From: Metallyticus violacea
Taxonomy: Eukaryota; Arthropoda; Insecta; Mantodea; Metallyticidae
Direction: 5' to 3'
Assembly (NCBI GenBank): GCA_030762175.1
Contig: CM060830.1
Coordinates: 53,893,501 to 53,957,500, forward strand
Length of the DNA: 64,000 nt
Shown: positions 54,076-64,000 of the stretch, piece after piece
How positions within the stretch are numbered: the first letter of the stretch is position 1
Layout of the letters: every line of letters starts with the position of its first letter
Notes under the pieces: generated by a model
The model's input: only the letters and a program-made list of their open reading frames with translations
Databases searched by the model: none
What the model was told of the DNA's origin: nothing
Translations under genes and position numbers: made by a program

Positions 54076-55509
54076 CTCTCACCAGATTTATATGCAAATT
54101 ATGTGCAAACAGCCCCGAGAATTTCTCTTACGGTATTTATAGCTACTGTTGACCTTTGTGGTATGTGCAATGCATGCTGTCTATCGTGATGTCACAGCTT
54201 TGCTTTAGTTGATAAAACAAATTGCAACAAGGTTGTTGTCTATTCGGAAATCGTTGGTTGTCAGTCACTTCGCAAGCACTAGAAAGTCTATTAATTCCTC
54301 GTTTGCACAACGAGCTGTTCAGGACAACATATTTGACTGATTCTCGACGAAACGTTCTTGTTTATGTCGGGGTTGCATAGTTACTAGTCACAAAGCGAGC
54401 GACCTTTTCTCCCTTAACATGGTTAACTGAATCAATGTAAACAACTGATACAATACCGAGAAATATCGGGTGGGGGTCCTGAAAGGTGGAATATCTTCCC
54501 ATCCATCAGTATGCCTCTATATCAACCTGTATATTTAAGTGTGCCCTACATGAACTGAACAATACAACCAGTCAAAAACTTAGCAGCTGATAAAACAATT
54601 TAATTGCAGTATTTTAGAATCTAACTAAACAAGCTAACAAATATGTTTTATTTTTTGGGGTGGAGGGGAAACGCGATAAGGTCAGATTTATATAAAAATA
54701 TTCAGGGGAAAGCCACTAACCATTGCAAAGCTTAATAGTACAAAAAGCTGCACCATATTTAAAGTAAAATGGTTTAATAACCTGAGTTCGACACCCTGCC
54801 GTAGATGTTAGAAAGTTTTAAATTCGGGAATATGCTGGAAGAAAACCTTCAGGATATAGCCATGGAAAATTAGCTTTGCAATAGGGAAAATTAAGAATAA
54901 TTTACAATTGCGCACAATGGAAAAACTAATATAATTTTCTAATCAATAAGAAAATATATAACACATGTAAAATAGATTTGAATGTTGAATAAAGAGCACC
55001 TAGTGTAAAAAAATGAGTATATTTAAAATCATTATTGAACACTAGAATATTAAATTCGAAGCTCTGAATCTTTAAATAATAAGCCTATAAATGTTCAAAA
55101 TTTTACATATACCATACATAAGTTAATCCAATTACTGCAAACAAATATTAAGATACAAGCATATCGTAAATTCTCCTGCTTTAACAAAGAATAAAATACT
55201 TTAATGTTGTGCCTATATTACGTAACTTCGACACATCGACTTGCATTCCTTGTCAATCAAAATTTATAACGATAAAGCCTTAAGTAAATATAATATTATA
55301 CAATAAAATATTTTAAAGATATATACCACTGGGTCAGTGGATGTAAGCTATGAAGAAGGCCCCGGACTTAACAGTGTATATTTAAGGAGACGAAAGTGTA
55401 TGCATCTCACCTTACATATCTCCTTAACTTGTCCATACAGCATGGGTGACTAGAATCCGTGATTTCGTGAACATATATGTGCGGTTTTGCATACAGGCAT
55501 TATATTTCA
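54076..55509. other. AT-rich spacer
   Basis: Nothing recognised; 54650-55330 is very AT-rich. Confidence 0.45.
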
Positions 55510-55720
55510 CTAATATTCAAAAGAAAAAAAATCCATTGTTGTGAGAACTGGTGATCTAGAAGATGTTTCTATTGTTCCTTGCTTTACAATACCTTCCTCA
55601 TCAAACCCCCAATCAATGTAGTCTCGCAATGTTTTTGCACAATGCGTGTAGCATCATCATGTTGGAAGTAAAGTAAGTTGAAATTTTTGCAATGCTGCTG
55701 TAACCTTGTAACGGCATAAG
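55510..55720 (-). pseudogene. Transposase C-terminal scrap
   Basis: The minus strand gives LLYFQHDDATRIVQ (usual YFQQDGAxxH, Asp kept at the second position). Then, in the next frame, DWGFDEEGIVKQGTIETSSR and SPVLTTMDFF match RWIGRGGPIEWPxRSPDLTPMDFF. One frame change. No ends or N-terminus found. Confidence 0.6.
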
Positions 55721-56354
55721 TAAGTTATTAATATTTACTTCTCTGCAGTGACTGCCTTTCTAGGAAAGTTCTATGATTTCTGTATACCAGCAAAGCAAAA
55801 ATCCCATTTTCTTTATTAAATTATTTGAAAACTAGAACTAGCGTTATCTAATGAATCCATTACCAATAAAAATAGGAAAAACTATTTATTCTTTGTTAGT
55901 ATTTTACCTGTTTCAGGTAATATTATCACCGAGCGTGTGACCTCTAGTGAAGTTAATGGTAAGAAAACGTAGATGATTGCTGTATGGAAGATCAGCTGCT
56001 CAGTCGAAAGCATGGTATAGTAGCGTTACAGAGATATAATTGTTAGGTATAACAATTTAGAAATTACGATGTGCAGTCTGACAAAGAAGGTCATGGACTC
56101 ATTGTTACGATGTTCATCTGTATGATGCATATTTCAGAAGCATAAACGCACAATTTGCTTGGAGAAGCTCATAATAGATATGTTGCTCGATACAGCGTCA
56201 TGTTCAAAATTGAATGCAATGCAGTGATTAAATGTTTAACTAGAGAAAGCTTTATATTATCTAAATTCTTTTCTTGACTTAATACTGTGCTTACTCTATT
56301 ACGGAATGAAGTTTATTGGAAGATGGGTGTTTACGGCACTTTTGAAATGAAAAT
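55721..56354. other. Spacer
   Basis: Nothing recognised. Confidence 0.4.
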
Positions 56355-56516
56355 GAGCTTCGTCAGTTCTAGCATTTTCAAACCCCTAGGGAATTGAATT
56401 ATCGTTGCATTTCCTTAAACTTTGTCATCTTCTTTGAGCTTCGTCAGTTCTAGCACATTTCCAAACCCCTATGAATTATCGTCTGCATTTCCTTAAACTT
56501 TGTTACCTTTTTTCAG
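56355..56516. repeat. 81-bp tandem duplication
   Basis: The block starting GAGCTTCGTCAGTTCTAGCA at 56355 is repeated from 56436, with shared TTCAAACCCCTA-type sequence, GAATTATCGT and TGCATTTCCTTAAACTTTGT, plus small indels. Confidence 0.93.
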
Positions 56517-57059
56517 TTCGACAAAAGTTGATTTTTGTAGGGAATCCTTGCCACTTTGTTAATACTGCAAACTACATATTGGTTCTCATCAGCAATCTCA
56601 GCACTGGATATGTTTGTTTGCATCTGTGACACATCTAGAGTTTTAAAAGTTTTATACAATCCTCCGGATAAACTACTTGATACCAAACCGCCAAAAGTTT
56701 CCTAAAAACTAGGTCTACCTTAGAAATAATACTCAATTAGTCCGAAATGACCACAGAGGTAATAGCATTTCTTCCCATAAAAAGAAATTAATAAAACACA
56801 TGTTTATTTACCTTGTAAAGTCTGTAATTCAACCGCAGGTATCAAGAAATAAACATGATGGTGCAAAACTTTCCATCTGTACCATGCGATCAAATTTGTT
56901 TTTCCTCGTAGGGCATTGCCTTTGAGCGAGCGCACCGCTCTTAAGCCGGTTAGCCTACCAGCCGAGTATCGGTGATTAGCGGGAGGGTAAAATAAACCAA
57001 CCATACAATACAGAAATCAATTTAAGAGGGTCATTACTTACCAAATTATCAAATGAGGT
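56517..57059. other. Spacer; GC-richer at 56900-57000
   Basis: No coherent frame recognised. The 66-codon minus frame at 57004-56804 has no motif. Confidence 0.4.
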
Positions 57060-57760
57060 GTAGAAACTGCCCGCCTTTGTGCTCCAACATTTTTGGCATC
57101 TCTTTAGGAAATTATTTATCATAGTGCCGCGACCGTCACGGGTGGCCGAGGTCGTTAAGGCGCGGACTCGTGAGCGGGAGGAGTTCGAATCCCTCCAGGA
57201 TCGTCCTCCCTGACTGAGGTTTTTTCCAGAATTTCCTCAGGCCTCACAACTGGCAAATGCTGGGGAGGTAGCCTAAAACTTAGGCCTGGAACGTTTCCTT
57301 CCTTAAAAAAAATCCTTTCCCAATATATCATTTCATTTCACGTATCATCTGTGTCCACCGCCTGTGGTACCTCTGTAGAAAAACTGGCGTTAAACAGTAT
57401 TAAAAAATCATTCGCTGTTATTCATTTTGAGACGAATATTATCTTTGAGTTCTTGTATAGTGTGCGGATTCGTATTGTACACGACTATTTTTTAATTATC
57501 CCAGAGATAATAATCGAAGGTTGCTGTTAAATCAGGGGATCAAGGGGGCCATAAATCGCTACTAATAACTCTGTCTTATGGAAATACATTGAGAGTTGCT
57601 CTCATGGAATTAGTCGCAGTGTGAGCAGCGCCTGAGTCACTTTGAAAAAATGTACGATCAAGCTCCCTGTCGGTCAATTCTCTAAAAAAATATTACTTAC
57701 GTGAAATTCATATAAGTAACAGAATCGACTGTACGCTCCAAAAATGGTTATTATTCTTTC
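57060..57760 (-). pseudogene. DUF4817-type transposase C-terminal half, split by SINE-A
   Basis: From 57710 on the minus strand: RELDRTFFQSDSGAAHTATN (usual FQQDGAxxHTAxxS, Asp kept), RATLNVFP, VISSDLWPP.SPDLTATFDY and YLWDN, then NPHTIQELKDNIRLKMNN. The frame is then interrupted by SINE-A copy 6 and resumes beyond it as INNFLKRCQKCWSTKAGSFY, the C-terminal end (usual FxxRCQxCxxxxGGHF). There are stops in both parts. Confidence 0.85.
57134..57407 (+). mobile_element. SINE-A copy 6, inserted in a transposase pseudogene
   Basis: Head GGGTGGCCGAGGTCGTTAAG, B-box GAGTTCGAATCCC (missing the usual GTCTGGG just before), GGATCGTCCTCCCTGACTGA, GGCCTGGAACGTTTCCTTCC, and 3' end AAACTGGCGTTAAACAGTAT followed by TAAAAAA. 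No clear target duplication. Confidence 0.94.
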
Positions 57761-58998
57761 ATCACTGAGTTAATACATATGAATCATTTATAGACATGTT
57801 GTGGTGTTGTAAACGCACAAACCGTAATACACTTTATGAATATTGTGAATTAAGAAACGAATAACACAAAATATACAGGTAACAGCTGTGCTATGACTGC
57901 GGCAGTCAGCAAGGTCAACAACTAAGCAAGCAAGATCGCTACCTTCCCGACGTTGCGGAAAACCAGTAGGGGTTTACTCACAGGAAACACTGATTTACTA
58001 TGCATATAAGCCAATACACACTTTTTAAGAATGTGTAAGAAAGTTGCCTTTTACACTTGAAAAACCTAAATAAAACGTTGCTGTTCTAATTTCTTTATGT
58101 TGCTTCTCTTGGTCTGTCATTAAGAGATATAATATACTGCGGAAGCATGTCACGGAGCTGAAGGCAATAATTTTTCACTACCTTTGTATTAACATGTTCA
58201 GGCGTGTAATTCTACAGAGGGAATAAAAGCAAAGCAGGATATGCCTTTACGGATGATATATTTACGTTCCATATTTCAGGATTATAAGGCACATTATACA
58301 GTTCTTGCTGTATGAAAACCCATTAGTTTGTCGAATGTGCTGCATAAATAACACTTTCCGTACTTTACACATTTGTAACCTTCGAAACCGTCCAGCTGCT
58401 TGGCTCGTAATCTGCGTTATCTTACAAGAAATTTACCGTTCTACATATTAAATTATATCATTATGTTAATTACTCTCTGTGGATAATGCAACGCAGGGCG
58501 CATATATAATGTCTACACAGTTTCTCACCTCTGCTATTTTGAAACGAAAATGCGGAATAACAAAGGCTGTTTTTGTAATATTAGGCTAAAGAATTACAGT
58601 CACATTGACACATACCTTTGTGTTTCCTTTGATTTGAATTTTCATTCTTTCTTTATATGCTTAATTTTTATTTTGTTTGGGAATATATAAAGTAATTCTA
58701 TATTTATTTGTTTCCTATTTATTTCTCCTTCCTCATACTAAAAATAACGCAAAGAAAATCTTATTTTACTGTCCATTTTTGTGTTTCATTAAATATTTTT
58801 TCTCTTTCTTGTTACGTTACCTTAATATAATTATCAAAAATAAATATATAGGGAAAAAGGACAGCTCCAACTATTTTATGTATATTTATATGTTATCTCT
58901 AATACTTGTATTTTATTTATACCTTTCCAAAGTAAAAATAAGCTTTAAATAAAAATACTTATTGTTATACGATTTTATCCATTTCATTTTCAGCTGAA
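57761..58998. other. Spacer, nothing recognised
   Basis: Mostly AT-rich. The 91-codon plus frame at 58677-58952 is a hydrophobic AT-rich frame (Phe/Leu/Ile/Tyr/Lys) of a kind expected by chance. Confidence 0.4.
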
Positions 58999-59011
58999 AT
59001 TCTTATATTAA
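58999..59011. repeat. 13-bp target-site duplication, left copy
   Basis: ATTCTTATATTAA, identical to 59294-59306. Confidence 0.9.
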
Positions 59012-59012
59012 A

Positions 59013-59287
59013 ACCGCCATGGGTGGCCGAGGTCGTCAAAGCGCGGACTCGTGAGCGGGAGATCTGGAGTTCGAATCCCGCCAGGATCGTCCTCCCTGAC
59101 TGGGGTTTTTTCTAGGTTTTCCTCAGTTTCATAAATGGCAAATGCCGGGAAGATACCCTAAACTTAGGCCTGGAACATTTCCTTCCTTAAAAAAAAACTT
59201 CTTTTCCAGTTTGTCATTTCATCTCATGTATCATCAGCGTCCACCGCCTGTGATGCCTCTGTAGCAAAAACGGGCGTGAAACACTAT
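59013..59287 (+). mobile_element. SINE-A copy 7
   Basis: Full-length plus copy: GGGTGGCCGAGGTCGTCAAA, GGAGTTCGAATCCCGCCAGG, GGCCTGGAACATTTCCTTCC, TCATGTATCATCAGCGTCCA, ACGGGCGTGAAACACTA. It is flanked by perfect 13-bp duplications, so both boundaries are defined. Confidence 0.97.
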
Positions 59288-59293
59288 GCATTC

Positions 59294-59306
59294 ATTCTTA
59301 TATTAA
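59294..59306. repeat. 13-bp target-site duplication, right copy
   Basis: ATTCTTATATTAA, the partner of 58999-59011. Confidence 0.9.
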
Positions 59307-59479
59307 CCATTAAACTTGAAGATTAGATGTAGGATGGCAAAGGAATCACAGGATCCTTAGTAAAATAATTCTTAATGTATCAGACATTTATTTTAAGTAT
59401 TTCTTCTTTATGTTGGTCGTATTTTATCTCATAGAATGCCATGCTGTTGTAGTGTAACACATATAAAACCTGAAGATTT

Positions 59480-59650
59480 CTTGATTTATTTACGACGATC
59501 TTTAACATTTCAGGTCATCAGCGTCCCATTCAATTCAGGGCGTGAAACGGCTTGTAAATTTTGCTCAGAGGCCTCTTCTTTCAGACTTGAGGTTATTTTA
59601 CGTGGTATAAATCTAAGGCACGGGACACTTCCCTTCCGAAGGAGGCTTAT
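59480..59650 (-). mobile_element. SINE-B copy 8, head missing
   Basis: 3' half only: TTGATTTATTTACGACGATC, TCATCAGCGTCCCATTCAAT, TTTTGCTCAGAGGCCTCTTC and CACTTCCCTTCCGAAGGAGG. The tRNA-like head is absent, consistent with 5' truncation. The 84-codon frame here is a shadow. Confidence 0.9.
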
Positions 59651-59845
59651 GGACCTACCCCTGTATGCCTATTGCATTCTTGCTGCATAAAGCTTCTGCA
59701 GTGTTGCCAGGAATTATTCCCATGGATGCAAAACTTGTTTAGGGCATCGTTCCCAAATCATGGAATTTAAAGTTCATTTACATTATAGGTCTTAGCTGGT
59801 AAAATGTTTTTCATGGGTTATGGTTTTCAGAGATATCTTTAAATG

Positions 59846-60120
59846 TTTTTAATGCTGTTTAACGCCCGTTTTAACTAGTGAGGCACCATAAACGGTGGAC
59901 ACTGATGATACATGAGATGAAATTATAATCAGGAAAGGATTTCTTTAGGGAGGAAACGTTCCAGATATAAATTTAGGGTATCTCCCTGGAATTAGCCATT
60001 TATGAGGACTGAGGAAAACCTGGAAAAAACCTCAGTCAAGGAGGACGATCCTGATGGGATTTGAACCCCAGACCTCCCGCTCACCAGACCGCGCCTTAAA
60101 GACCTCGGCTATCCGTGCCG
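59846..60120 (-). mobile_element. SINE-A copy 8
   Basis: Minus copy: GCTGTTTAACGCCCGTTTTA at the low end, GATTTGAACCCCAGACCTCC and CGGCTATCCGTGCCG at the high end. TTTAAATG on both sides (59838-59845 and 60123-60130) is a possible target duplication. Confidence 0.92.
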
Positions 60121-60130
60121 TTTTTAAATG

Positions 60131-63100
60131 GGTTGTATAAATGAAGCCCGTTTTTATGACCGTATTGTTCCTTCACCTGGTTTTTGTTATATTTACACCA
60201 AGTATTTTCTCCTTTAGGACACAATAAATGCAAAAGAAAATTAATTTTAGTTATTTTTTATGTGAATGTCCCCTTAAGTGGGAGGACAGAGAGTCCATTA
60301 AAAATGACCCTAACTCTGAGGGTGGGGCTATGGGAGTAATTTCCAGAGAAATGTGCAAGAAAGTTGAGAGTTTTATTTTGAGAGACAGTCGAATTAATTA
60401 GAAGAAATGGGCATTTCGACCGGTGCAATCAGCAAAAGTTTGGCATGTTGAAGGTAATTTCAAAAAACGGTTCCAGGTAGCTGCTCCTCCAATGGCAAAT
60501 TCCAGAAACTTGCACCCTTGATATTTTGCTTTTCCCAGTTTTTAAAGAATTCTCTTCGTGGACATCGTTTTCAATTGATGAAGACCTCAAAGTGGGCTGT
60601 AAATTTCTAGTTTTCTGGCCAATCAGAAAAACATTAGAACGCTTAATATTATGTTCAGCACTTTACTTTTATTTTTAAAAATAGAATAAAATAATTTTGT
60701 ACATCTTTTTTTCAAGTTAAGGAGTATTTAAATTATTGAGCCCCGCCTAGATGCAGAGATATTTTAACAATAAGTTCAGATTCAGACCTTAAAATAAGTT
60801 AAAAATTTAGATATTTTAACAATATCACTTCGTGAAACAAATAATTCACAAAACAAATTAATCATAATTAAATTTTATAAACTGTTGTGAGACCAGATAA
60901 CTTAAGCTACGGAGACTTGAGCTGAAACTAAGAAAAGAAAAGAAATTATTAAATTGTGTGAAATGGGAAAAGACAACCAGGGCGACCTTTCAACGGATGG
61001 GCACAGAGCCAGGCCAATCGTCCAGTTCTGCAGATGAAATCCTAGCTGTAGAAGAAGGCATTTTATACACAAAAAGGGTCCTTGGGTCATTCCATTTTTC
61101 CTCTTCCTCTACCAGTATGTAGACCTTGTAACTTTTCATCAGAGTTCTTAGGAACTGTTTGGATGTGAAATTTTGTGGGCATGAGACCTATTTTTCATTG
61201 CATCAAGAACTACAAGTAACTTCACTTCCTTCATTTGACACTTCAGTGCACAGCAAACAGGTATGTGCCATTCCGACATGTCTTTAACACACGACACGAC
61301 ATCCTTTATTCTTGGCTGTTCCTAAGTTCTCCGTTTTCTTATTGTTCTCTGAGTCTCGTTTTCAATTCCGTTTACTGAAAGATTCGTATAATAATTGTCT
61401 TATACTGTAGAACTTGGAGTATTTTCAATGTCGCTTTCAGCTTCTTCCAAATTCTATTCTGATATAAGCTTGTGAGCGATTTCTGCTGGAAGTTGGGAAA
61501 TTCTAAGCATTACTTTCACTTTACAGCCTATGATTTATAGGATTCGTTAAATGCCTTACTCAAAGTAACGCTGTTAGTCATACTGTTTGGCTAAGTGTTA
61601 AAATCTCTACATGCGATATTGTCTTGCGCTCACATATCCATCTAAATCCGTATTTTACGTTCCGTTTACCTTGTACCTTCGTGAATCCTGACGTATGAAT
61701 GGCTGAAATGCCAATGTCTAAGGACACTTAAGATAAGTGGCTTTTTCTACTCATCGAGCTTCTTGACTGAGTATCCAGTGACCCAGGTATTCAGGTATTG
61801 ACATGTAAAAAAAAAAAAAAAAAGTGTGTTGTATAATGTATTCAATGAATTTCAGTAGTTTTCTTAATGCAATGTTTTCTTTTTAGGTAATTTTAGTAAT
61901 TTTATTAGGTGATTGGGTGAATAACTGCATTTTAATCAGTTTTTTTATTATTTTGTTTTTGGGATGTGAAGGCAAATTGTGTGTAGATAATTTAATTATA
62001 TCGCTTTGTCCAAGGCCTAATGTAATCTCCCAGTTAAATGGGCCAGAGTATTTATAATTTGCTTTAGAGATACTTGTTTAAAACCATATAACATTTATCA
62101 TTACTAAATGTTTACAATCACTGCTCTTGCGCATTCAGGCTATTTATCCTCTCGTGTACTAGTTAGTTACCTTTTCAGTGTACCTCTCATTGTTCAATTT
62201 TAGTACATTACACATAGTGAGGGTATTAAGAGAGAGAGGGAGGAAGAGAGACAGAGAAATGTCGAAAAGTAGACACATGATAGACAAAGGTCACACCATT
62301 TAGCTGGAAGCATCCAAAAACTCTCTTTTGGAATCGGTTAAAAATTACGTCTTGAAGTAAAAGTATTGATAATCATCCTGTGGAAGTGTTTACCGAAGAA
62401 ACGTGCCTTTGAGCGGCTGAAGCTGACTGAGAGTTGGGACATTCTGTTCACTTGTCCTTACAGCAAGAAAAATTCTGAGATTCGCTGGAGCTGCAGTATA
62501 ACGAGCTTCTCTGTTTGGTGGAGTGTGAAATAGGGTAAATGTGCATTATTATTATTGTTATTATTATTATTAAACTTTATTTTTGTAAAACATAATGTAA
62601 CCAATGCACTCTCCTCCGTAACTTTCTGGCTGCAATGTGTTGTTCCTTATTACAAAACTGAGTTTTTCACTTTTTTGTCACGCGTTGTCTTGTGGCATTC
62701 GCAAGTAATTCATATATGCACATATATTAACCTTAACGCTACCTCAGGTAAATCCTAGAAACCGGTGAACCCGGTTGGTTGCTGCGGATCGCTACGGCCT
62801 CACGGCCTACGCTCGCTTCATTTTCATAAACATAAATTGATAGGGACTGGTAAATAACTGTAATGTGGCAAATTGCCTTTGATTCCAGCAGAAAAAGAAT
62901 CATAAATATCAATTTATAGCATTTTGTGAGCGTGGTACTTGAGAGCCTTATTATCTGTGGAAATCACTACCTTCGGCTTTCTCCGTTAGCGTTACGGAGT
63001 GGCTCGAGACTTCAGCTCTAGCAATTCTAGCAGCCTCCGAAAATGTGTCTTGCTGTATGGATGAATGTCTCTTCCAGCCAGTTCATTGGAATTCATTGTC

Positions 63101-63324
63101 GACTTTACTAAAACCCGCTGTCTAAAAGGCAACCCATGTATGGCACAAGCCGAGCGAAACACCACCGAAAAATTAATGACCATAAATCATGACATATTCT
63201 GGGATTGAAAAGGAAGTCTCGAAAGGAGTCACCTTGCATTTAGGATATTGTGTTTCAATTCTGCACAAATTGCAACATGCTATAAACGAGAAGCAGTGAG
63301 GCTGTGATTCCAGAATACAAATCA
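60131..63324. other. Long AT-rich stretch, few structures
   Basis: At 60899-61118 a plus frame without ATG (LRRLELKLRKEKKLLNCV to GTEPGQSSSSADEILAVEEG) looks coding-like for about 70 codons but matches nothing I know. A 17-base A-run lies at 61807-61823, an (ATT)n tract at 62545-62572 and a GA-rich tract at 62230-62258. No gene supported. Confidence 0.35.
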
Positions 63325-63485
63325 GCAACCGTACAGCCCAAATTTAACACTTAGGGAGTATAATGTCTTCTCTAAATTTAAGAAAAATCTTCACGGAAAC
63401 AAGTGCAGTAATGGAACATTTTGCAAACAAAAATTCTGAACATTTTATGAAAGGCATTGAACAGAATAATTATAAGGCTAATTTA

Positions 63486-63487
<2 letters not shown>
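63325..63487 (+). pseudogene. Mariner transposase C-terminal scrap
   Basis: The plus strand gives YSPNLTLREYNVFSKFKKNL then HGNKCS, matching the third catalytic region and following helix of mariners (usual YSPDLAPSDYHLFPKLKExLxGKxFxS). The SD aspartate is replaced by Glu. A later TFYERH fits the FYxxGIxKL tail. Stops follow. No terminal repeat was identified; an ATT microsatellite begins directly after. Confidence 0.65.

Positions 63488-63523
<36 letters not shown>
63488..63523. repeat. (AAT)n microsatellite
   Basis: About 12 AAT units immediately after the mariner scrap. Confidence 0.97.
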
Positions 63524-63525
<2 letters not shown>

Positions 63526-64000
63526 TTACTTTCATGTCTGAATTAAGACCTTCTCTTACATTCAATCAGATTAAAATAACGAATTATAAAATATATGAAT
63601 GGAATTAAGTACATAGATAAAAGACAAGATGAATATTTGGATACATAAATTGATAAGTAATAAATACAAAGCTAAGCAACATTAAATGATAGGAAATGTA
63701 GGGAAGTAAAAAATATTAATAAGGCTATTATATTAAAAGAATAACACCAAACATTCTGATGAGGCAGATAAAAATATTGATTTTTCTGATATATTTATCT
63801 TCGCTAAACATACCCATATGAGATTTTTTGCAACTGGAACACCACTACTTTAGGAATACTGTAGGTAATATTGCCATGGGGCAGTCATCCGACAATAAGA
63901 ACAGTAGACATAGAACAAGAAAGCAGTTGAATTGCGAACTGCAAGCTGTGTGCGTGCATTTGGAGCAGGTTTTTGTTACAGCTTATGGAAAAATGAATAT
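63524..64000. other. AT-rich end of window
   Basis: Nothing recognised. Confidence 0.45.

Noticed and set aside
58677..58952. 91-codon Phe/Tyr/Leu/Lys-rich ORF
   Set aside because: Composition is that of random translation of very AT-rich DNA; no motif.

Overview
This window looks like non-coding, repeat-rich nuclear DNA from a large AT-rich arthropod genome, most likely an insect. The reasons are mutually supporting: an insect-type mitochondrial 16S rRNA fragment (NUMT) at about 28.44-28.80 kb; many decayed mariner, Tc1, pogo/Tigger and DUF4817-type DNA transposons; tRNA-derived SINEs with target-site duplications; many AT, ATT and TG microsatellites; and no long open frame (longest about 150 codons, and that one overlaps a dead transposase). 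No bacterial operon, phage or CRISPR structure is present. I cannot name the species.

Layout. 0-5 kb: a transposase tail cut by the window edge, one SINE-C, and a 0.9 kb terminal-inverted-repeat element. 8-11.5 kb: a diffuse CAAACTGCT-type repeat, a broken minus-strand ORF, a complete but dead mariner with TA duplications, and a Tigger remnant. 13.0-13.8 kb: a 20-bp minisatellite. 14.4-15.7 kb: an internally deleted mariner and a SINE-A. 17.1-18.7 kb: a very long inverted repeat (arms about 590 bp). 18.7-25.3 kb: SINE-A and SINE-B copies, two of them nested and dated by target-site duplications, plus the best host-like ORF (24400-24624). 25.8-26.6 kb: a GC-richer block with imperfect inverted ends. 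28.4-28.8 kb: the NUMT. 35.4-36.6 kb: a DUF4817-type transposon with about 90-bp inverted ends. 45.5-53.9 kb: a dense run of transposons, namely an internal-deletion DUF4817 derivative, several C-terminal transposase scraps, a full-length dead irritans-like mariner, and a Tc1-like element carrying a SINE-A. 55-60 kb: more transposase scraps and SINEs. 63.3 kb: a mariner tail.

Four repeated families are defined here by comparing copies within the window. SINE-A has a tRNA-like head with GGTGGCCGAGG and GGTTCGAATCC and ends in ACGGGCGTTAAACACTA. SINE-B has the head GGTCCTGGTGTTTAGTGG and a TAAATAAA tail. SINE-C has two copies and SINE-D has two looser copies. Most short ORFs are shadows of these. 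No gene here can be assigned a cellular function with confidence. The stronger biological signals are structural: the long hairpin, the 20-bp array rich in TAATTA, the nested insertions and the deletion-derivative transposons.
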